Below are positions 1 through 5,872 of a DNA stretch of 5,872 nucleotides, piece after piece. How positions within the stretch are numbered: position 1 is the stretch's first letter; each line of letters begins with the position of its first letter. Under the pieces are notes generated by a model. It was not told the origin of the DNA. It did not search any database and saw only the letters and a list, made by a program, of their open reading frames with translations. Source of the DNA: Flammeovirgaceae bacterium (GTDB lineage Bacteria; Bacteroidota; Bacteroidia; Cytophagales; Cyclobacteriaceae); contig QIEB01000576.1 of assembly GCA_003229495.1 (NCBI GenBank), forward strand, positions 1-5,872, written 5' to 3'. The translations under genes and the position numbers were made by a program.

Positions 1-823
1 TTAATCCCCTTGACTTGGTAGCATGAGAAGTGAGGGTGATAAAATTGTTTCCCCTATTGATATTGAGCATAGTGGCTATTGGTCCTACTCCGTGGGTGGG
101 ATATAGATCGGCATTACGGTGAAGTGAATGCTGTGTTCGCCACCGGGCTTCGCGTTGAGAGCCCTCGCCGAAGGACACTCCCGGGTTGAATTTAATTCCA
201 AGCAGGCTATGACGGTAACCGCATCTGGCATGGAGTATTTCACCAAAAACGTCCTGCCGAACCATATTCAGTACCGCCATAACATCCCTCCTGTAGCACA
301 CGTTCTCCAGGATCATGGCGGGCACCCCGGTTTTTTCATAAGTATTTACCAGATCCCAGCATTCGGCCAGTGTGGTGGCAGCAGAGACCTCCACTCCGGC
401 ATATTTTCCGGCTTCCATGGCTGCAACCGTCATGGGAGTATGCCACAGCCAGGGTGTAGCTATAATTACACCATCAATATCTTCTCTTGACAAAAGATCC
501 TGAAAGGAGTTTTCATTTTCAGAATATATCGCCGGCTTTTCATGCTCAGCTTTGGAAATCATATCCAGGGTCTGTTCAATGGCAGCCGGATCGATATCAC
601 AGATTGCAGGAATAAGTACATCATCTCTTTTCAGAATATTTCGAAGATGGGACCGGCCTCTTCCTCCTACTCCTATAAATCCCAACTGTACCTTGCTGTT
701 TTTACCTTTTTGTCCAAATGCTAAATTAGGGGCCAGGGACAGACCCAGGCCTCCCATGGCAGTAGTTTTAATGAAATCGCGACGGAGGAACCCAGCATCT
801 TGTGCATCACTATCTTTTTTCAT
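1..823 (-). CDS. Tat-exported Gfo/Idh/MocA family protein, glycosidase family GH109-like (3' end outside the window)
   Basis: The ATG at 823-821 opens a frame of 274 codons that runs without a stop to the left edge, so the C-terminal part (roughly 150-200 residues, judging from the family) is missing. Residues 14-19 (RRDFIK) followed by a hydrophobic stretch to about residue 37 form a twin-arginine export signal. A Rossmann fold follows, with the nucleotide-binding loop GVGGRG at 51-56 and ATPWLWHTP at 122-130. The usual EKP motif of the superfamily is replaced by EVS at 145-147. ENVCYRRD (173-180), WRT (228-230) and YPTHGVGP (241-248) are segments I associate with GH109, whose characterised members are NAD-dependent alpha-N-acetylgalactosaminidases working by oxidation-elimination. 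The gene lies 42 bp after the acyltransferase gene on the same strand and is probably cotranscribed. The superfamily call is secure. The GH109 substrate is inference, since many relatives are uncharacterised. Confidence 0.9.
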   Translation of the reverse strand, partial: MKKDSDAQDAGFLRRDFIKTTAMGGLGLSLAPNLAFGQKGKNSKVQLGFIGVGGRGRSHLRNILKRDDVLIPAICDIDPAAIEQTLDMISKAEHEKPAIYSENENSFQDLLSREDIDGVIIATPWLWHTPMTVAAMEAGKYAGVEVSAATTLAECWDLVNTYEKTGVPAMILENVCYRRDVMAVLNMVRQDVFGEILHARCGYRHSLLGIKFNPGVSFGEGSQREARWRTQHSLHRNADLYPTHGVGPIATMLNINRGNNFITLTSHATKSRGL

Positions 824-865
824 GATAAATACGTTTTATTGGAATTCATGTTATATTTCGTTGTT

Positions 866-1963
866 TCAGATTTTGATAAAGATCTTCCGTTTATACAGCC
901 AGTAACAGATATACCATAACAAAAACAGTACTACCATACTGGTCAAAATGTTTGCTGCTGATTCTCCCATAAATCCAAAAATCAACATTGAAAAAGGTTG
1001 TATTGAATGCCTGATAATTCCTGTTCCTCCCACATGTGCAAACAGGTATATGAATAGTGAATTCATACCTACGATGGCAAAAAACAATGTCCATTTTTTT
1101 TGTTTCTTAATGTCGATCAACCAATAAGAGAAAGCAAGAGTTAAAATCGTCCATCCTCCGCTCACTATCACAAACGAGGAAGTACATATCCTTTTAATAA
1201 TGGGCGTGACCGGATCGAGCGCGTACCCGGCAACCAATCCAATCAGACCGGCTATTACCAGTACCTTCAACTTTCGCATCGGCGAACGGTCACTCATCAA
1301 TAGCTGACCGGTAAGGACGCCCCAAATAGTATGGGCAGTAGTCGGAATGGCATTAAATGAAACCCAATGCCCTTGGAGATTCGCTCCCCCATATTGCAAG
1401 TCCAGCCAGGTACCGAAATTTTCATTGGCAACAAACGGATGATTAAAGCCTTCTACCGGGAAATTGCGGTATATGAGCTCAGTAATAGCTAATAGAAGAA
1501 ACGAAAGTATAATTTGGGTGGTTGCAGATCTGTTCATTATCAGAAATGCCAATAGGTAGGTAACAGAAAGTTGTGCCAGTACATTTTGAAAGTAGAACAC
1601 AATTTTTCCATCGCCAATACACGCCAGGGCCCAGCCAAATAACAACAGTAGAAACGACCGTTCCAGCACATGTCTTGTGATCTGACCATGGTTCAGTCCT
1701 CGCTTTATCCGATTTGCATAGGAATACGGAATGGCAACACCCACAATAAACATAAAAAAAGGCTGTATAAGGTCATAGAAACGAAGGCCGTTCCATGGCT
1801 GGTGCTGAAATTGTAATCCAATACTGTAAAGGAGGGTTCCTTCGAAGGCAGGGGCTCTTAATGATGAAAACAGATTAGTAAATGCAGCGATTAACAAAAA
1901 CATGGTGAGGCCCCTAAAAAAGTCAAGTGAGGACAGCCGGTCACTGGCTGGACTATTTTTCAT
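866..1963 (-). CDS. Integral membrane HGSNAT/DUF5009-like acyltransferase (heparan-alpha-glucosaminide N-acetyltransferase family)
   Basis: This is a complete 365-residue frame from ATG (1963-1961) to TGA. About ten membrane segments can be read, near residues 15-35, 63-85, 102-116, 129-143, 149-166, 203-223, 233-249, 262-284, 291-312 and 338-357. The N-terminal LDFFRGLTM (13-21) and the block FQHQPWNGL (52-60) followed by DLIQPFFMFIVG (64-75) match the HGSNAT family. There, a histidine in an F-x-H-x-x-W-N-G context is the proposed acetyl carrier, corresponding to His54 here. The characterised lysosomal enzyme moves acetyl groups from cytosolic acetyl-CoA across the membrane to terminal glucosamine. 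Bacterial members are mostly uncharacterised and annotated as DUF5009 or NagX-like. It is the first gene of a minus-strand pair with the GH109-like gene, so an acetylated amino sugar is a reasonable but unproven substrate. AAGG sits about 13 bases before the ATG, too far for a strong ribosome site. Confidence 0.85.
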   Translation of the reverse strand: MKNSPASDRLSSLDFFRGLTMFLLIAAFTNLFSSLRAPAFEGTLLYSIGLQFQHQPWNGLRFYDLIQPFFMFIVGVAIPYSYANRIKRGLNHGQITRHVLERSFLLLLFGWALACIGDGKIVFYFQNVLAQLSVTYLLAFLIMNRSATTQIILSFLLLAITELIYRNFPVEGFNHPFVANENFGTWLDLQYGGANLQGHWVSFNAIPTTAHTIWGVLTGQLLMSDRSPMRKLKVLVIAGLIGLVAGYALDPVTPIIKRICTSSFVIVSGGWTILTLAFSYWLIDIKKQKKWTLFFAIVGMNSLFIYLFAHVGGTGIIRHSIQPFSMLIFGFMGESAANILTSMVVLFLLWYICYWLYKRKIFIKI

Positions 1964-2020
1964 GATAAATTATTTACCTTAACTGGAACATTCATTAGTA
2001 ATATATTAAATTTCCATTGT
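1964..2020. promoter_or_regulatory. Divergent intergenic spacer carrying both promoters
   Basis: This 57-bp AT-rich gap separates the starts of the minus-strand acyltransferase operon and the plus-strand HEAT-thioredoxin gene, so it or the adjoining coding ends must hold promoters for both directions. The only partial match I see to the Bacteroidota -7 element (TAnnTTTG) is TAAATTTC at 2007-2014 on the plus strand. It lies six bases from the ATG and would imply an almost leaderless transcript. No clear -33 TTTG accompanies it. No operator-like inverted repeat was recognised. Confidence 0.3.
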
Positions 2021-3241
2021 ATGACAAGGCATAAAATAACCAATCAAAAGATAATCAATGTTGATTACTTTTTGAGATCATCAATAAGAGTATTCTTTTT
2101 TTCATTAACTATTTTAGGCATGATACCGGAAGCAAATGGTCAAAATTTATCAGAAAATAGCGTTACTGTGTCTCAAGTGTTTACCAGAGTGCGGGCACAT
2201 GAATTTCATCCCCTGAACGAGGACAACTCTTTTACAATCGATAGAAAGTTAGGGGTCGCGGGGATTGCAGATTTAAATAATGACGACTGGCGGATTCGTT
2301 TGTTGGCGGTAAGGGATTTAGTGCGTGCCGGCACCAAAGATATAAACGAGATAAAGAAAGGACTGGTAGACCAATCTGTGAATGTTCGTCAGGTGAGTGC
2401 GATGGCACTGGGATTGCTTGGGGCCAAATCTGCCATTGGTGATCTGGAACAAATGGTTCGGGAAGACAAGAATGTAATGGTACGTTCCCAGGCAGTTTTT
2501 GCCCTCGGACAAATTGAATCACAGAGTTCCTTAAAACTTCTTCGTGACAAATTGATTGACGATCCAAGCCGCGATGTCCGTCATCAATGTGAACTGGCGA
2601 TTGATCAGATTGAAAAGCAAATGGGAACTACCAAGAAGCAGATATCTTCATATTTATTGTTAGATGAATCTGGATTCGAATCAGTTCAGGCCGGATCCCA
2701 GGCACCCAATTTTGTACTGGAGGATACTGAGGGTAAAGAATGGCAGCTACAAGATTTCAAGGATAAAAAGTGGGTAGTATTGATATGGGTTTTTGCCGAT
2801 TGGTGTCCTGTTTGTCATGGGGAATTTCAGGAGCTGATGAAGATGCAAGAGGATTTTCAGAAAGAAGAGGTGCAGGTTTTTACCCTGGAAACACATGATC
2901 AATATCGTGGAAGGGTGATGGTAGGAAAAGAGCTTGATCCAACCTACTGGTTTTCAAAAGAATCATTTCAGAAATCTTATACAGAGCAAATATATTGGCC
3001 ACATCTGCTAGATCGGGCAGGCGCGGTTGGTGCCCAGTTCGGAGTGGACCCTATGGCTTTCGCAGTTCATGCGGAGTATATTAACCGGCCCGCTACAATT
3101 ATTATTGACAAAGATGGCATGGTACGGCTGGCATATTACGGAACATTCTGGGGAGACCGTCCCACCATTGATGAGACTCTGGAAATGATAAAAACGGAGC
3201 ACTTCTCATTCGAACATCACCAGCGACTGAAAGATGAGTAA
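2021..3241 (+). CDS. Exported HEAT-repeat protein with C-terminal thioredoxin-like (redoxin) domain
   Basis: This is a complete 406-residue frame. The ATG at 2021 keeps a signal peptide: a long polar n-region, a hydrophobic core at about 23-35, and a likely cleavage near ANG-Q (38-41). A TTG at codon 18 (2072) would give a more typical signal length, while the next ATG (codon 34) would destroy it. Residues of about 78-200 form four HEAT/PBS-lyase-type helical repeats, with recurring V-R-x-x-A and ALG/LG patterns (VRQVSAMALGLLG, VRSQAVFALGQI). From about 225 there is a thioredoxin fold: QAPNFVLEDTEGKE, a buried strand WVVLIWVF, the redox centre WCPVC with cysteines 262 and 265, and the cis-proline signature RPATIIIDKDG with Pro357. 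The peroxiredoxin PxxxTxxC motif is absent, so a thiol-disulfide exchange protein of the AhpC/TSA-redoxin superfamily fits better than a peroxidase. The partner is unknown. It stops 5 bp before the convergent cytochrome gene. Confidence 0.87.
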   Translation: MTRHKITNQKIINVDYFLRSSIRVFFFSLTILGMIPEANGQNLSENSVTVSQVFTRVRAHEFHPLNEDNSFTIDRKLGVAGIADLNNDDWRIRLLAVRDLVRAGTKDINEIKKGLVDQSVNVRQVSAMALGLLGAKSAIGDLEQMVREDKNVMVRSQAVFALGQIESQSSLKLLRDKLIDDPSRDVRHQCELAIDQIEKQMGTTKKQISSYLLLDESGFESVQAGSQAPNFVLEDTEGKEWQLQDFKDKKWVVLIWVFADWCPVCHGEFQELMKMQEDFQKEEVQVFTLETHDQYRGRVMVGKELDPTYWFSKESFQKSYTEQIYWPHLLDRAGAVGAQFGVDPMAFAVHAEYINRPATIIIDKDGMVRLAYYGTFWGDRPTIDETLEMIKTEHFSFEHHQRLKDE

Positions 3242-3246
3242 TCCCA

Positions 3247-5610
3247 TTATAATTCAGGTATGGATATAGCTTGACTGTCTCTCAAAAAAGCAATCAAATC
3301 TGCTACTTCTTGCTTATCCAATTGACCTCCGAATCCTGGCATTGGGGACATACTGTTCAATGATTTAATTTCTTTAATATCCTGCCGATTAACTGTCTTT
3401 TCTAGCTCAGGTCCAATTTTTAAACTAATGGCATTGGCTGTTTCACTTTTAATCATTCCCTGTAATTTCTCTCCGTCATTTAATTCGATTTCCCATAAAT
3501 CAAACCCGGGAGCTATGGCCGAACCCGGCTCCAATATACCAGCCAATAAGTCTTTCGGTAGCCAGTTATGAACTGTCCCCAAATCCGGCCCAAATGATAT
3601 GCCATTCATTCCCCTCACCTGATGGCATGTGGAACAATTTGTCTTGAAAACTTCAAACCCATTCAAGACATCTCCTGACAACCTTAAAGATTCTTGATAC
3701 TGCTCAGTAATTTCTCTACTGGCATCTTGAACTAATAATTTTTGTGCCTTTGCTCTTAATTTCTCATCTCTATTAGAATTCAGTTGTACTATCCTTTGCC
3801 AACCCAAACTCGATTTTAAAATCTCATTTTTTTCTATAGCAGCCAATAATAATTCAATACGGTCCTGTTCACTCATAAATGCATCCAAAGCTACGTCACG
3901 TACTTTCGGAGTCATGAACTTCCAGTTATCCAGGATATACTCAGCAACCTCAGTCCCTGGCACTTTCTCGTATATCCGCAAAGCCATTATTTGTACTCCA
4001 GGCTCTTCAGAGGGCTTAATGAATTCTTCCAATTGCATCTTATAAGGAGTGGGGTTTGTTAACAGCAAAAATCCCAGCATCTGTGCCCGCACCTCTCCAG
4101 TTAAATTGGTGTCCTTTGCCCTATTCAGGGCCTTTGCTACTCCAATATTGATGGTCTCGCCACCATGCTCCTTTACAATTTTTAACATTTCAAAAGCATG
4201 CCCTCTAATTGTCTGTGATGGGTGGTTGAAAAATGTATTTAACAGCAGGTCCTGCTCCGACCCTATAATCTCCTTATTATGCTTATTCCTCTTCAGACCC
4301 TTAGTTAATCCAGCTAATACAGCTGAATTGAGTACAATACTCGATGGCCCATTTATCATTGAAGCAGTTCGTACAAAGTCATTTATCTTATTTGCATCAG
4401 GTCCTGATCCTACAATCTCGGTTAAATGTCGGACCATCGATAAATATGCAGAATTATCTTGATCAGGATGATTCAATAGGGTTTCTAAATAGATTTCAGG
4501 GTTCAATGAAACGGCCGTCAGAGCTGAAAGCTGAACCCAGTCATCTTCCATATCACGGAATAATAATTCTTCACATACCTGCCTTGCTGCTTCACTATGG
4601 ACATATCCAAGTGTATTTAATAATTGAAATCTTACCTTACCATCAGGATCATCACCCATAGCAAGTAATGACTCCACCAGCTTAGATGATTTATCCAAAT
4701 AAGGCTCTGCTAACCGGATTGCCTGCTCACGAATTCCAGCTTCTTCATCCTGTAGTGCTGCTTCAATGGTGGTCATCTTCAATTCATCTAAACCCTCCAG
4801 GGTCCACAATGCATGTAATCGTCCAAAAGCGGACTTATCTGTGGCCGCCATTTTTTCCAATAGTGGTACGCTTGCGTTATCCATTCGATCTACCAGTAGT
4901 CTTTGAGCATTTATTCGCCACCACCTACTGTGGTTTCCAAGCAACTTTACCAGTTCTTCAGAAGTTGACTCCCCTACTTTTAGCCCTTTGGTCCAGGTTG
5001 CACTGGGTGTTCCCAGGGGACTGATCCGGTAAATTCGTCCCATATCATGACCATCGTATAGCCCCCCGGCCTCTACAGCCTCATCCGACATCCACTCTGG
5101 ATGTTCAATTACTCGTCGATAATAATCCAACACATATAAAGCTCCGTCAGGTCCAACATACATATTTACCGGCCGGGCCCAAAAGTCTTGTGAAGCCAAG
5201 AATTCCTTTCGTTCTTCCACCCTACTGGCTTTAAAAGTCGCCCCCATAGGTTCTAATACATCTGCGTGTACCAGGTTACTCACTGATTCTGCTACGAAAA
5301 TTACATTTTCACTATATGGAGGTACAAATAAATCAGCAGCGTAGTAGGTAATTCCACTGGAAGATGTTGAAACTCCTGTTGGGGTAAACAATTGCCGATC
5401 CGGATTGGTAGTGATCTGATAAACTTCTGTGGCTTGCCCATGATCTGAAATGGATTCTATACTACTTGTAATCAATAAATCCGGTTTGCGGTTCAAATAT
5501 GGCGCTGCCAATACTTCATGGTACAGGTGATTTTGATTGTGCGACAAAAAGTGATGTCCCCAGCTATCAAAAGTATGTCCAAACTGACTTTTACTGGACA
5601 TCATTTCCAA
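3247..5610 (-). CDS. PVC-type heme-binding CxxCH protein (membrane-bound dehydrogenase type), main part downstream of a frameshift
   Basis: This 787-codon frame ends at TAA (3249-3247). Its first possible start is a TTG at 5610, but coding similarity continues upstream (IRFKPDENK) to a stop at 5643-5641, so the TTG is not a convincing true start. Domains in order are as follows. Residues 1-199 are the last blades of a PQQ/glucose-dehydrogenase-like beta-propeller (FDSWGHHF, NHLYHEVLAAPYL, PVNMYVGPDGALYVLDYYRRVIEHP, GRIYRISPLG). About 215-640 is a long array of HEAT-like helices (for example FGRLHALWTLEGL). About 645-787 is the Pirellula/Verrucomicrobium-type cytochrome c domain, with heme motif CSTCH at 659-663, the insertion around DGEKLQGMI, and a probable axial methionine in SMSPMPG (Met754 or Met757). 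The family is thought to oxidise sugars or related substrates in the periplasm or at the surface and pass electrons to heme, but substrates are mostly unknown. The N-terminal part is the adjoining fragment at 5601-5872. Confidence 0.88.
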   Translation of the reverse strand: MEMMSSKSQFGHTFDSWGHHFLSHNQNHLYHEVLAAPYLNRKPDLLITSSIESISDHGQATEVYQITTNPDRQLFTPTGVSTSSSGITYYAADLFVPPYSENVIFVAESVSNLVHADVLEPMGATFKASRVEERKEFLASQDFWARPVNMYVGPDGALYVLDYYRRVIEHPEWMSDEAVEAGGLYDGHDMGRIYRISPLGTPSATWTKGLKVGESTSEELVKLLGNHSRWWRINAQRLLVDRMDNASVPLLEKMAATDKSAFGRLHALWTLEGLDELKMTTIEAALQDEEAGIREQAIRLAEPYLDKSSKLVESLLAMGDDPDGKVRFQLLNTLGYVHSEAARQVCEELLFRDMEDDWVQLSALTAVSLNPEIYLETLLNHPDQDNSAYLSMVRHLTEIVGSGPDANKINDFVRTASMINGPSSIVLNSAVLAGLTKGLKRNKHNKEIIGSEQDLLLNTFFNHPSQTIRGHAFEMLKIVKEHGGETINIGVAKALNRAKDTNLTGEVRAQMLGFLLLTNPTPYKMQLEEFIKPSEEPGVQIMALRIYEKVPGTEVAEYILDNWKFMTPKVRDVALDAFMSEQDRIELLLAAIEKNEILKSSLGWQRIVQLNSNRDEKLRAKAQKLLVQDASREITEQYQESLRLSGDVLNGFEVFKTNCSTCHQVRGMNGISFGPDLGTVHNWLPKDLLAGILEPGSAIAPGFDLWEIELNDGEKLQGMIKSETANAISLKIGPELEKTVNRQDIKEIKSLNSMSPMPGFGGQLDKQEVADLIAFLRDSQAISIPEL

Positions 5611-5872
5611 TTTGTTCTCATCAGGTTTGAATCGAATATTTTACTAGCTGCATTCTTCGGTAGTCTAGGAGAATCCGGCCGTTCCCAAAATCTTATTTCC
5701 TCTCCTAAATCTCCAAACGTTTCCTCATACTTTCTGGTGCCAATTCGTCCAAAATGAGATAAGTACACCCAATTATCTAACCCGTATAGGGGATTATTCA
5801 CGTTCACATGAGGATTAGATAATGAAAAACCGGTCAACAAGGTATCCCTTACATCCGCCTGGCCATCTCCAT
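5601..5872 (-). pseudogene. N-terminal propeller fragment of the same PVC-type heme-binding protein, split off by a frameshift (5' end outside the window)
   Basis: An open frame enters from the right edge and gives 89 codons before TGA at 5603-5601. GDGQADVRDTLLTGFSLSNP and YGLDNWVYLSHFGR are typical of the propeller region of PVC-type membrane-bound dehydrogenases: a Ca-loop-like GDG segment, then the T-G-F and GLDNW blocks. The similarity holds to about ...LPKNAASK. The last dozen residues (IFDSNLMRTNWK) then look unrelated, while the other frame continues with NIRFKPDENKLEMM as the family expects. The fragment is therefore the upstream half of the 3247-5610 frame, displaced by one base near 5639-5642. 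The TGA overlaps an in-frame ATG of the downstream frame (ATGA at 5604-5601), so the pair can mimic two overlapping genes. The signal sequence and first blades lie outside the window. Whether the break is a real mutation or an assembly error cannot be told from here. Confidence 0.8.

Noticed and set aside
128..490. 120-codon plus-strand open frame
   Set aside because: It is antisense to the GH109-like gene, whose minus-strand frame is continuous and shows clear family motifs across the same bases. The plus-strand peptide shows no recognisable domain.
2798..2821. Peroxiredoxin active site
   Set aside because: The threonine and proline of the PxxxTxxC motif are absent, and two cysteines are spaced as in thioredoxin (CPVC).
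3242..3246. Terminator between the convergent genes
   Set aside because: Only 5 bp separate the two stop codons, and no GC-rich hairpin with a T run was found in the gap or the adjoining coding ends.
4049..5024. Three plus-strand open frames (4049-4462, 4344-4661, 4686-5024)
   Set aside because: They are antisense shadows of the HEAT-repeat section of the PVC-type gene. Their compositions are unlike real proteins and they overlap one another.
5608..5610. TTG at 5610 as the true start of an independent gene
   Set aside because: Family-like coding sequence continues upstream of it in the same frame, and the propeller would be truncated with no signal peptide.
5637..5645. Programmed -1 ribosomal frameshift as the explanation for the split gene
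   Set aside because: The bases around the junction (minus-strand T AAA ATA) do not form a classical X XXY YYZ slippery heptamer, and re-pairing after slippage would place tRNA-Lys on TAA. No obvious stimulatory stem follows. A simple indel fits better.

Overview
The window looks like chromosomal DNA of a Bacteroidota-type heterotroph, possibly a marine or polysaccharide-degrading lineage. The protein families (GH109-like Gfo/Idh/MocA protein with a Tat signal, DUF5009/HGSNAT-like membrane acyltransferase, PVC-type heme-binding CxxCH protein), the modest GC content, and the A-rich start contexts without strong Shine-Dalgarno sites all fit. Planctomycetes and Verrucomicrobia also carry the last family, so the phylum is an inference and nothing finer is supported.

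Layout. Positions 1-1963 hold a two-gene minus-strand operon. An HGSNAT/DUF5009-like integral membrane protein (866-1963) is followed after 42 bp by a Tat-exported GH109-like oxidoreductase (1-823), which runs off the left edge. A 57-bp divergent spacer (1964-2020) separates it from a plus-strand gene (2021-3241) for an exported protein with HEAT repeats fused to a thioredoxin-like domain. Five base pairs further on, and convergent, is a long PVC-type 'membrane-bound dehydrogenase' gene on the minus strand (3247 to the right edge). It has a beta-propeller, HEAT repeats and a C-terminal c-type cytochrome domain. Its reading frame is broken by a one-base shift near 5639-5642, and its 5' end lies outside the window.

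How the genes may work together (inference). All four products appear to be membrane-bound or exported. The left pair suggests handling of N-acetylated amino sugars: a transmembrane acetyltransferase and an NAD-dependent glycosidase-like enzyme. The right pair suggests periplasmic or surface redox chemistry: a propeller-cytochrome resembling sugar dehydrogenases, and a HEAT-thioredoxin protein that could act on thiols, perhaps the cytochrome's own CxxCH. No RNA genes, CRISPR arrays, mobile elements or long repeats were seen.
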